Notes under the pieces: model-generated
Told to the model about the DNA's origin: nothing
The model's input: the letters and a program-made list of their open reading frames with translations, nothing else
The model's database searches: none
From: Saprospiraceae bacterium
GTDB lineage: Bacteria; Bacteroidota; Bacteroidia; Chitinophagales; Saprospiraceae
Assembly: GCA_016715105.1 (NCBI GenBank)
Contig: JADKBO010000036.1
Span: 1-64,000, forward strand
Length of the DNA stretch: 64,000 bases
Reading direction: 5' to 3'
Translations under genes and position numbers: made by a program
Shown here: positions 26,970-36,590 of the stretch, in pieces
Layout of the letters: every line of letters starts with the position of its first letter
Numbering within the stretch: the stretch's first letter is position 1

Positions 26970-28403
26970 TTATGCAAATAGCGCATCCATGGTGACCTCA
27001 TTCTGCACCAAAACGTCTGAATAGTTATTGCGATTGACTCCATAGGTGGTAATCATGGTAAAGAAAATGGCCTTTTTTGTTTTTGTAACGTCTTTGAAGG
27101 TTGTTATTTTGGATTTGATCTTTTCTGAGTTTTCCTTATTTATGGTATAATTTCCCAGTGAAAACTTGCATTCACAAAGATTGATTACTTGATCTTTTCT
27201 ATCAATCAATAAATCTACTTGAGCTGAACGGTCATCTGATTTGCCCCTCCAAGACGCTTCATAAGTTTGTATGCCACTGATGCCCAAAGCGACTTTGATT
27301 TGTGATACATGGTCCAGACAGATTTGTTCAAAGGTGAATCCTTGCCAGGCTTTGACTTCAGGGCTATCGGCCATGTTAATCCAAAAATTTTCGCTTTGAG
27401 CGCCATTTTTTTTGAGAAATTTGAAATAGAAAAAAGTGTAATAGTCAGACAATCGGTAGATCAAATCTTTTTGATTTCCACTGTATGATGGATAGGATCT
27501 GATAAAACCACTTTCTTCCAAATCACTCAAAATTTTGGTGAGTGTCCCCCCTGATTTCATTTTTGAAATAGCAATGATTTCTCTGCGGTTTAAACCTATT
27601 GTTTTGGTAGAGAGTGTTTCCACCAATTGTTCATAAAGTTCATGTTTTTTAAATAATGAACGGTAAAGATTGCCAAACTCGTTGCGCAATAGTCCCGATT
27701 TGTCAAAGCACAACTCTTGTATGTTTTGAGTGGCACTCAAACCCGGTCTCACGGCTTCCAAATAATAAGGTATGCCTCCTAATGCCATATACAACTGCAA
27801 TATTTGATATCGATCAAATGCTTCGTTTTTTGCTTTCAGCATTTCCTCGGCCTCTTTTAAAGTAAATGCTTGAATTTTCATTTTTTGAGTCACTCGATTG
27901 TGTAAGCCACCTGCATTGTTGATCAGTTCATTGATCATCCAAGAGGCAGCTGATCCACAAACGATCAATACGATGTCTCTTCTATTGGTAGCCCATCCAT
28001 TCCAAAAGTGTTCTAAAGCCATCATGAAGTCCGAGCTTCGTGTGTCAAACCAAGGCAGTTCGTCTATGAAGATTATCTTCTTTCCAGCTTCCTTTTTTAA
28101 TTCAAGATGTTCTATCAACCTTTTAAAGGCAATCAACCAGTTTTCAGAAGATTCATTAAAGACCAAATTGGATTGCGTATTGATGGTTGTATCAAAGTTG
28201 AATAGCTGTTGGCCGGTGTCTGCATTTGCCAAACCAGTAATGTGGAAATCAAATGTGTAATCAAAATACTCTTTGATTAGAAACGTTTTGCCTACCCTCC
28301 TTCTGCCATATACAGCAACGAATTCAGATTTTTCACTTTTGACAATCTCTTCCAGTTTTGAAATTTCTCTTTGTCGCCCGTAAACCAATCTTTTACTTTT
28401 CAT
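26970..28403 (-). CDS. AAA ATPase with C-terminal PD-(D/E)XK-like (DUF234) domain
   Basis: ATP-binding protein of the archaeal-ATPase-like family (PF01637/DUF234), 477 residues from the ATG at 28403. That start was preferred over upstream codons because the upstream extension would be read through a palindromic repeat array. The N-terminus RLVYGRQREISKLEEIV precedes Walker A GRRRVGKT (residues 33-40) and Walker B KKIIFIDELPW (D114, E115). A winged-helix-like middle region (LNRREIIAISKMKSGGTLTK) is followed by a nuclease-fold C-terminus with QVDLLIDRKDQVINLCECKF, an acidic D...ExK signature. The cellular role of the family is not established. The upstream array of palindromes (28406-28595) may be its binding or target site (inference). 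Confidence 0.85.
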   Translation of the reverse strand: MKSKRLVYGRQREISKLEEIVKSEKSEFVAVYGRRRVGKTFLIKEYFDYTFDFHITGLANADTGQQLFNFDTTINTQSNLVFNESSENWLIAFKRLIEHLELKKEAGKKIIFIDELPWFDTRSSDFMMALEHFWNGWATNRRDIVLIVCGSAASWMINELINNAGGLHNRVTQKMKIQAFTLKEAEEMLKAKNEAFDRYQILQLYMALGGIPYYLEAVRPGLSATQNIQELCFDKSGLLRNEFGNLYRSLFKKHELYEQLVETLSTKTIGLNRREIIAISKMKSGGTLTKILSDLEESGFIRSYPSYSGNQKDLIYRLSDYYTFFYFKFLKKNGAQSENFWINMADSPEVKAWQGFTFEQICLDHVSQIKVALGISGIQTYEASWRGKSDDRSAQVDLLIDRKDQVINLCECKFSLGNYTINKENSEKIKSKITTFKDVTKTKKAIFFTMITTYGVNRNNYSDVLVQNEVTMDALFA

Positions 28404-28405
28404 CA

Positions 28406-28595
28406 CAGCCAATTTAATGCAAAAGTATATGTTTTGGCTGATAAAAGCAATTATTGCAGCCAAAAGCAATCAATTAGGTATAGTTTTGGCTGTAAAAATA
28501 TATTTATACAGCCAAAAATGACAGTATTTTAAAAGTTTTGGCTGCTAAATGTAATATATGCAGCCAAAAGTGACATTTATTTGATAGTTTTGGCT
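28406..28595. repeat. Regular array of palindromes, 52-bp period, upstream of the AAA ATPase
   Basis: Left arms TTTTGGCTG start at 28432, 28484 and 28536, with a half-site TTTTGGCT at 28588. Right arms CAGCCAAAA start at 28457, 28509 and 28561, with an imperfect CAGCCAATT at 28406. The period is exactly 52 bp. Each palindrome is 34 bp with a 16-nt AT-rich unconserved centre, and spacers are 18 nt and unconserved. The array ends 2 bp before the ATPase start codon. It is not a CRISPR because only 9-bp arms are conserved. Confidence 0.85.
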
Positions 28596-28622
28596 AGAAA
28601 CAATAAAAATGGGACCCTTACA

Positions 28623-31363
28623 TTACTTTCCATACAATTTCAATCCATCCATCGACCAAGATGCCACTGCCACCGTGTCTGGACCTGTAAGCTCAACTCG
28701 AAGCAATTTTGCCTTGATTGGATCAAATTGAATCACAGTGGGAGACCTTTCAGATTTACTTTTCAAAACATCTTTCCAGACTTTGCCATCGATCGAAGAT
28801 TTTAGCACATACGCATAAGGTTGCGCAGGAATATATTTGGTATCTCTTCCTTTCCCACCGGAAAAGCTTGGGAATTGAATTCAATCTGAGAAACAGTTTG
28901 CTGTTGTGGTAACTCTATTTGGAACCACATACCTTTCGTTTGGCCTGTTCCGCTGGTCCAACCTTCAAAATCAAATGCACCTGTTGCCAAAGCATTACTG
29001 CCCGGTCTCGTTGGTGCACTGTGACTGGCGCTGGCTTTCCAGGATTTATCATAAGGAATTATTTTAGGAGTTGCAGCATATAATTCTTTGAAAGTGTATG
29101 GTTTTGTTTGCGAAGCAGTTTCTTTCCTCAACTTAGCCACGTAGTCAGGGCTTACCAATGAAGCGCCATTATCAAAGTTGTCCCTGATGTAAGAAGCTAC
29201 AGCGGCAATCCATTCATCATTGTTCTCTGCCATGGGTACCATGACGATTCCTGCATATTTTTCACCTTGCAATTCACCACTAAGCCCTCGTAAAATGGTT
29301 TTCACCACATAATCGGGATGCCATTTAAGTCTTGAAGAAGAAACAAAAGACGGCGCCATCAGCACCCCATCACTTGCAGGGTTGCCCTTTCCATTTTTGC
29401 CATGACAAGTAGCACACAATTCTTGATAAATTTTCGCACCCTTTGCAATCAGCATAGAATCTTGTGGGGCATATCTTTTTCCTTGTCTACCAAAAAAAGC
29501 AGTGACAACAGGAGGGTTGAGCACTTGACTACCGACCAGTTGAATACCAGCAGATTTTGACTTTGACATGGCCATCTTTACAGATGTTTCCTTACCAGCT
29601 ATTTCCAATACTCTTGCCGTCATCATAGCTCGCATCACCACTTCTTCATTTTGGTCTTGTGTCAATTTCAAAAAGTCGGCACCGAGGCTGATGTCTCCTT
29701 TTTTATATACCGATTCGCCAGCATACATAGCCATGATTCTCATCCTAGGGTTGGAGTCTTTCAATAATTGGCGTACGGTCTCTGAACGCAGGCTGCCAAT
29801 GCCCTCCAAACACCACAAAGCGTGAAATCTGGCATTGATATTTCCATTTCCAAGGCTTATTTGCTCCAATGCTTTTGCAATAGATTGATCTCCCCTTTGT
29901 ACGATGACTTGCTGTGCCATATCCCTCCACCAACCATTGGGGTGTGAAAGATATGGGATCAAATCCTTGGTTTTTTGACTATACATCCTTGGTACAGTTT
30001 GATCTCGCGCAATGGTTTTGTGCTTTAGTCGCCAGATTCTGCCAAGTCTGATGACTTTGTCCAGTTGATATTGTTGGATTTTTGTTCGGAGATAAGAACC
30101 ATCTTTTGTCCATTGCCCCTCCTGAATGATACCGTGATACATATCGCAAATGTACATCGTGCCATCTGGGGCTGTAGCCATATCCACCGGTCTGAAAAGT
30201 GGATCAGTAGATTTCAAAAATTCAGATTTCTGTGATTGATATACATTTTGTAAAGTAGTAAGACCTTCTTTGACTACAGGATTCACCTGCCTTACGATTC
30301 TTGCCACGGGTTCTCCGTAAAAGTATTGACCATACAATGCTTTCGGCAAACGGTCACCTCGGTAAATGTCATTTCCAGAAGCGCCGGTTACTTTGTTGAG
30401 AGATCCATCGGGTTGTCTGATTTGACCCATTCCACCCTGCATATCGGAGATCAAAATCGGAGCTCCCCAAGGAACATCAAATCCTTCTTCAAATTGGTCT
30501 TTTACTTCATAATCTCCATAATGTATTGGAAATTGGAAGTAAGAAGGTACGCCATTTGACCCACCTTGAAACCAAAGTTTTCCATCATCATCGTGCGTAA
30601 TTCCCCACTGCGCCATGTTGGATCCAGTAGGTTCCCTTACTACTCCTTTTTTAGTTTCTCTTATTCTGAATGGGTTGACCGTACTATACAACCAATTGTC
30701 CATTCCCCAATAAAGAAATGCCTGCTGATGCTCCACATTTCCGGATCTACCAAAATCATCTGTAAAAAACTCCCTTTTATCTGCTTTACCATCGTTGTTG
30801 GTATCGGTATATTTGTATACAACATCTTGATTTGACTCCATCGTGAGCACTGAATTTTCTCCATAAGGCAAAACAAATCTTGGAAAGATGAGGCCAGAGA
30901 CAAAGTCAGTCCCCTTTTCATACACCCCGTCCTTGTCTAGGTCTTCCCATCTGGAAATAACACTTTTGGGGGTGAGTGTGCTGTCGGAATCAACCGTAAG
31001 CATGTAGGTACGCAACTCCAAAACGTACATCCGCCCGTTCCCATCAAAAATGACTTGAGCTGGTTGCTCTATTTGGGGCTCTGTGAGAACGGCTTCCATT
31101 TCATAGCCATCTGGAAGTATGAATCGTTTTTGTTCTTCTGCAACGGGTAATGGCAAAACAGGCGGTTTGGGAAGTAAATCAATGCCTCGCCAATAATCTT
31201 TGGTAGTGTCTGCGTCGGCAGGAAGTGCGATTTTGGGATAAAATTCAGGTCGTGTTTCCGAACCTATATCCAGTGGATTTCTTTCGGGAACAGCTTCCTT
31301 GCAAGATGAAATGAAAAAAAGTAAGATCATGAGGTGTGGGATAAATGATCTGTAGACTTGCAT
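28623..31363 (-). CDS. PVC-type/sorbosone-dehydrogenase-like lipoprotein with HEAT, cytochrome c and F5/8 type C domains (frameshifted)
   Basis: Large exported protein of about 915 residues. The start at 31363 gives a lipoprotein signal (MQVYRSFIPHLMILLFFISS, then Cys). Domain order: beta-propeller of the membrane-bound dehydrogenase/L-sorbosone-dehydrogenase-like type (LPDGYEMEAVLTEPQIEQPA, DMATAPDGTMYICDMYHG), HEAT-like repeats around residues 450-590 (NARFHALWCLEGIGSLRS), a c-type cytochrome with the haem motif CATCH near residue 648 and likely axial MVPM, and a discoidin (F5/8 type C) C-terminus. The frame breaks at the A4 run 28862-28865: one more base gives SGGKGRDTKYIPAQPYAYVL and joins the discoidin domain, which ends at 28623. 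It probably oxidises a sugar or other organic substrate at the cell envelope; the substrate is unknown. Confidence 0.85.
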
Positions 31364-31487
31364 TGACTTATTGTTTGAATCTTTGTTGACGTGTATCAAC
31401 AATGGTAATGTGGTAAAATAAACTTTAACGGTAACCTTGATTGAATATTTATCAATCGCTGCGCCAATTATACGAAAAAAATTGAAA

Positions 31488-31495
31488 TATCTTTG
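31488..31495 (+). promoter_or_regulatory. Predicted -7 element of the sigma/anti-sigma operon
   Basis: TATCTTTG matches TAnnTTTG about 90 nt before the sigma factor start. No good -33 TTTG is present. The divergent spacer 31364-31586 holds no other recognisable feature. Confidence 0.35.
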
Positions 31496-31586
31496 TCAAT
31501 CAGTATTTTATAAATTCTTCCAAATAACCAATACAATTTTTCACCATTAACCTTTAATCAGACATTTGAAATTGTTTGGATAATCT

Positions 31587-32186
31587 ATGTCAGAACCAAA
31601 ACCAAAAAGCGACGTTGAAGTAATTTCCATGATAAAAGGGAGCGAAAAAGAACGCCGAGAAGCACTACAATATTTTTTTAATAATCCAAAGCTAAGACTT
31701 AGCGTCCATAAATATGTGATGATGCATGGAGGCAATGAAGCGGATGCAAAGGACGTTTTTACAGAGTCATTCATCATATTCGAGCGGCAAATCAGGAACG
31801 ATCATTTCAGAGGAGAGAGTTCCTTAGAGACGTATTTTCATGCAATTGCTAAATGGCAATGGTTGGCCATTCAAAGAAAAATGAAAAAGAGTGTGCAAAT
31901 TGAGGACATCAAAGAAGGTTTTTCTGACATTACTCCAGAACAAATTTTACTTTCTGAAGAACGAAAGGTTATCCTTCAACAAATGGTCTCACTAATAGGA
32001 GAAAGGTGCCAAAATCTCCTCGGATGGTTTCAATTAAACTATTCGATGAGGGAAATTAAAGATAAAATGGGGTATTCCAGTGATCAAGTTGCTGCCAATC
32101 AGGTTCACGATTGCCGTGAAAAACTGAAAAAGGTAATTGAGCAACATCCTGAAAACCTCAAAGCATTGAAATATGGATATAATTAA
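31587..32186 (+). CDS. ECF-type RNA polymerase sigma factor
   Basis: 199-residue sigma-70 family protein with region 2 (EADAKDVFTESFIIFERQIR, then SSLETYFHAIAKWQWL) and region 4 (LIGERCQNLLGWFQLNYSMR, then KMGYSSDQVAANQVHDCREK). The YFHAIAKWQ segment is the usual position of the -10-recognising helix. Its stop overlaps the start of the next gene (TAATG), so the two are translationally coupled. The next gene encodes a membrane protein whose N-terminus resembles anti-sigma factors. The third gene, convergent, encodes a TPR-CHAT protein. Confidence 0.88.
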   Translation: MSEPKPKSDVEVISMIKGSEKERREALQYFFNNPKLRLSVHKYVMMHGGNEADAKDVFTESFIIFERQIRNDHFRGESSLETYFHAIAKWQWLAIQRKMKKSVQIEDIKEGFSDITPEQILLSEERKVILQQMVSLIGERCQNLLGWFQLNYSMREIKDKMGYSSDQVAANQVHDCREKLKKVIEQHPENLKALKYGYN

Positions 32187-33070
32187 TGAGTAAGGAACAA
32201 GATATATTAGTTGAAGCCTTTGTCCTAGGCAAATTGGCAGGGGAGGAGCTGGTTCAATTTGAAGCGAAGATCAGCCAGGATGCTGAATTAAGGGAACTGG
32301 TCACCTTAAAGTTGGCGGAGCGCGATGTGATGGAAACAATGGCTGGTAATTTATTGAGACAACAAATTAATGAAGAATACCAACAATTGGAAACCCAGCC
32401 GGGGCGAAAACGATACCCATATTTGAGTTATGTGTTGGTTGGATTGTTGGTCTTGGCTTCGCTCATTTATTATAAAGTCAATAGCGATAAAGAACCATTG
32501 ACCACTGGATATGCCTTAGATAAAGATGACAAATCTGAGCAAGTTTCCGATAAACCTGCTGTGCAGTCTCCTGTTATAGTTGAAAACCAAGCGACAGAAG
32601 ACGAGATTTTGCCAAATGTGGAAATTCCCAAGGTAGAATTACCCATTAAAATTGATTTTAAAAAAGTGATCAAGGCTGCTTACGCAATTCCTATTGCATT
32701 GTTACAAAGTAGGGGTGGTGATGAAGGGGGTGCTTACAACAATGCTGTCAAGGCTTTCGAACAAAAAAATTTTAAAGAAGTACTCAATCTATTAAATTCT
32801 TTGCCAGCTGATGAAGAACAAGAAGCTCTTTCATTGAGGGCTCATGCATTTTTTATCCTTGGAAATTACAAGGAAGCCTTGGCAGATTTCAAAAGTCTCC
32901 AAGTTGGAGGAATTTATAAAAAGGAAGGAGAGTGGTATGGCCTGCTAGCTGCCATTGCATTCAATGGTGAAAAAGACAAGTCATGGCAAAAGGACTTGGA
33001 TCTCATTTTGAAAAATGTAAATCACCCATTTCATAAGGAAGCCTTGCAGTTGTCGAAAGCAATCAAATAA
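32186..33070 (+). CDS. Membrane anti-sigma-factor-like protein with TPR-like C-terminus
   Basis: 294-residue protein. The N-terminus (VEAFVLGKLAGEELVQFEAK, then ISQDAELRELV) matches the pattern of the cytoplasmic domain of Bacteroidota anti-sigma factors, without zinc ligands. One membrane helix lies at about residues 77-98 (YLSYVLVGLLVLASLIYY). The outer part holds a short low-complexity linker and then TPR-like helices (VKAFEQKNFKEVLNLLNSLP, LGNYKEALADFKSLQVGG). Predicted to hold the sigma factor at the inner membrane and sense something through the periplasmic TPR part. The role is inferred from layout and sequence pattern. Confidence 0.7.
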   Translation: MSKEQDILVEAFVLGKLAGEELVQFEAKISQDAELRELVTLKLAERDVMETMAGNLLRQQINEEYQQLETQPGRKRYPYLSYVLVGLLVLASLIYYKVNSDKEPLTTGYALDKDDKSEQVSDKPAVQSPVIVENQATEDEILPNVEIPKVELPIKIDFKKVIKAAYAIPIALLQSRGGDEGGAYNNAVKAFEQKNFKEVLNLLNSLPADEEQEALSLRAHAFFILGNYKEALADFKSLQVGGIYKKEGEWYGLLAAIAFNGEKDKSWQKDLDLILKNVNHPFHKEALQLSKAIK

Positions 33071-33132
33071 TCTCAAATCAACTTGTCAAATTGCCAAAGT
33101 GATAAGGTGAGATTTATAATTTCCTAATGAAA

Positions 33133-36100
33133 TTATCTTAATAACACAAAGCCTGCCCAGAAATACGGGTGTTCATATTTAGTTTTTATGGCCTGTTGTG
33201 CCTTTGAGAAAGCTTCGGGAATCGCCATTTTATCCTGCAGCCAGTGTGTGTAAAATGCAGCCATTAATTCACTTGTTTGCCCGTCTGGAACTTGCCATAA
33301 AGACATGATTAAATTATTAACTCCTGCTAGTTTAAAGGCACGTTGAAGTCCGTAAACGCCTTCGTCACCCTTTATTTCTCCAAGACCAGTCTCACAAGCA
33401 GATAAAACTACCAACTCAGTATTGGATAAATCCAGCTGACTGATTTCTCTTGCAGTAAGGATGCCATCCTCTGTTTCATTGGGATAAATTTTGCCCGTCT
33501 TCCACGTATAATTTCCTCCAGATAAAATGAGGCCGGATCTCATCATTGGGTCATCACTTGCTTTGAAAACAGGGTCAGATGCTTCTACCCTTTTTCGACA
33601 TTTTCAGGAAAGAAGAATCCATGAGTGGCGATGTGGATGATGTCAGGAGAATTTTGGATACCCAATTCTTTAAACCCCTTTTCCGTAGCTTGTTTTCCTT
33701 TGAAAACGATACTTTTTCTACCCGTTTTTTGAGCAATCTGATTTAATTTGGAGATTTCTATTTCCGTTCCTTTCAAATAAGTCCAACTTCCTCCTCTGTT
33801 CACGGAACTTGTGAGGTCTAATGGTATTTCATCAAATAAACCTCTTGTTGCAACATCAGCCCCAACAATGTCACCATTAATGACAGTAGTATCCATTTCA
33901 TAATCAATACCACCCATCAAAACCAATTGTTTGTTTGTTGATGTCGTATTTTTTTGATCTAAAATTTTACGCGTACTACTCATTTCAACCAATTGAATTT
34001 TATCGCCCAAATACTGTTTATCAGAGATTGGAATCGCATGAAGGTTTATCCTATGCATTATGCCAGTGGGGGCAAAATACATTTTGGTATAATTGCCATT
34101 GCTGAAATAAGATTGCAAAGGTTGGTACAATAATTTGTTCAACTGGTTTTCTCCTTTATTATAAGCGTATAATTGATTGACATATTGCGACTTCCTTGTT
34201 CCAGTTGTGTTGAGTTTGTCTGCAATCATTTTTTCTTCAAAAAGAGGCACTAATTTTGGTGAATCAGCGCCGCCTTCAATTACCAAAGCTGCATAAAATA
34301 TACTGTCTGTTGCTTCTGGTTTGAAATAGTGATTATGAATGAATTCTATAGCTGCTTCCTTTGGTTTTAATTGTCTACTCACCTCCTGCCAAGAAGGCAA
34401 AGAAATACTGAGATCAAAATTATTCAGAGATTTGACCAAAACTTTTTCGAGCATTTCAGCCTTGGATTCTAGATCTCCCGTAGGTTTCTGATCAGCGACT
34501 GGCTTAGAATATTCGGCAGCAAGATTTTTTTGAATATCTAGCCATTCTTGATAAGTCGCTTTGGTTTGAATGTCGGCACCATTAATAGATTTGGTAAGGT
34601 CTTTTTTATTTTCCAATAGATAACCATTCAACAATAAAGCATTGTCATAGATTGCTCCCAACATTTTAGGACTTGGATGGTCAAACGCGAAAGAATTAAA
34701 TCCGGCCATTTTTGCCTCAAAAGAATTTAAAAATGCCATCATTTGATTTTCTGAAGAATAGGAAGAAGCCTTTAGAATTTGTAGTTTACTTTGATCATTT
34801 AACTCCAGCCAATAGGTTTCTGCCTTCTGAAAATCACCGGATTTGTGATACAGTTTAGCTAGAGATTCAAGACTTCTGCTGTAATCGTTGTGGTAAACAC
34901 CAACTGTTTTCCTTCTGATTTCAATGGCTTTCAGATAATAATTTTCTGCATTTGTAAAGTCGTTGGTGAGGAAATGAACATTACCTATTTTATCCGTCAC
35001 CTCTGCAAAGTCGATATTATCTTCACCAAATAATTTTTTTCGTACTTCTGCTGCAACTTCAAAATTCTCTCTGGCAGCTTCATATTGTTTTCTTCCCAAC
35101 AATGATTCGCCATGGACTATATACATAAAGGCAGTAGTAATATTATCCTGGCCATATGCTTTCAAACAGATTTCTTTTGCTTGGATTGCCAATGGTTCTG
35201 ATTCTTCATACCTACCTAGAATATTGTATAATAGACCTAAATTGCCCAAGCCTAAAGCATAAGATGGATGCTGATCACCCAAAATTTTCAAAAATATTTC
35301 ATTATGCTGTACATACATGGGCTCAGCCTTTTCATAATAACCATTTTGCATGTATAAGTTTGCTAAATTATTGAGGGTAAACGCATAACTTGTATTTTCT
35401 TTGCCTACCGTATTTGCGGTAATTTTAATGGCTTCGATAAGCATTGGTTCAGCCTTTGCATAATCATTGAGAATACAATACAAAATGGCTTCAGTTCCTA
35501 GATATTTTGCATATTCTTCATGATTGTCTCCGTAAATGTTTTTGACAATGTCAGACGCTTCGGTAAATAAAGGTTTTGCCTGATCGTATTTTCCTTGATT
35601 CTGAAACAATAAACCCAAATTTGAAATAGACCTTGCATAATCAGCGCTTTTAGTACCAGCACTGCTGGCCTTTAACTCAATAGCTTCGTTTAAAAAAAAC
35701 TCAGCTTTATCGTATTTACCCAATTCTGCATATAGGTTTGCCAAATTATTGACAACTATGGTGTAGTAGTTATGACTTTTATGATTACCTTCTGCTAAAT
35801 TATTCTTGGAAGCTAGCGTATATTGTTCTGCCTTTTCGTATTGCCCCATTGCCCTATAAAGTACCCCTAAGCTATTATTGCTGATTGCTGTTTCAGGATT
35901 CGTAGGTCCTAGCACTTTTTCTCTGACTGTCAAACCATCCAGGCAGTATTGTTCTGCTGTGGAAAATTTTTGAATACGGTGATAATAGGTACATAAGCCA
36001 TACGAAAAAAACCCATACTCTTCGGTTTCTTTGAGATTGAGTGAATCCAATAATTTTCTTCCATTGAGCATTACCATTTCAGCATTTTGCAAGTCGCCTT

Positions 36101-36365
36101 TGCCCATATAAATCCGAGCTCTGCCTAACAAGGATTTAGCAAATTCGATTGATCCAACTCCAAAATTTTCTGTGGCTATTTTCTCAACATCCTCTACCAA
36201 TGCAGTTGCTTCCTCAAATTTTCTGGCCCCAGCCAATTGCCTACTTGTTTGAATTAAACTGTCAATTTGCTTATTGATCGTTATTTTTACAGCTTGTTGT
36301 CCATTTGAAATTAGGAAGTTGAAGCATAACACAACCGTGAGGGTGAAGATTTTTACTGGATACAT
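33133..36365 (-). CDS. TPR-CHAT protein, caspase-like protease fold (frameshifted at T5)
   Basis: About 1,075 residues with a signal peptide (MYPVKIFTLTVVLCFNFLIS), an array of tetratricopeptide repeats over roughly residues 60-520 (for example YDKAEFFLNEAIELKA, NDYAKAEPMLIEAIKI, GRYEESEPLAIQAKEI) and a C-terminal CHAT domain. The caspase-type dyad is visible: histidine in DIIHIATHGFFF and cysteine in VLSACETGLGE. The two CHAT halves are in different frames, split at the T5 run 33591-33595. One more base gives ENVEKRVEASDPVFKASDDP and restores a complete domain ending YFWAGFVLL. It is exported, unlike CRISPR-associated TPR-CHAT. It converges on the sigma/anti-sigma pair with a 62-bp gap and may act on the TPR anti-sigma protein (inference). 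Confidence 0.88.
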
Positions 36366-36501
36366 TCTTTAGAATTATTTTCAAATATACTTTTTTTGAT
36401 TTTGCCATAACAAGTATTTCTACTTGAAATATTTTCTTGGCGTAACTCCGTGCAGAATTATGTGATTCAAAGTTTGCATCCAGTAAAACGGTAAAATAAA
36501 A

Positions 36502-36540
36502 AAGCCAGTAAATAACACTTTTGATGTCATCTACTGGCTT
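36502..36540 (-). terminator. Terminator of the arabinose operon
   Basis: Perfect 9-bp stem AAGCCAGTA/TACTGGCTT (36502-36510 with 36532-36540) and a 21-nt loop. On the minus strand a T6 tract follows, 51 nt after the mutarotase stop codon. Confidence 0.85.
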
Positions 36541-36590
36541 ATATAACTTTGCCTATTTAACTTTAAGGAATAGGCTTTTGCATTTCCAAG

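Noticed and set aside
28406..28595. CRISPR array
   Set aside because: Only 9-bp arms are conserved, both centre and spacer are short and AT-rich, and no cas gene is in the window.
33133..36365. Type III-E CRISPR-associated TPR-CHAT
   Set aside because: The protein has a signal peptide, no cas genes or repeats are present, and exported TPR-CHAT proteins are common in Bacteroidota.
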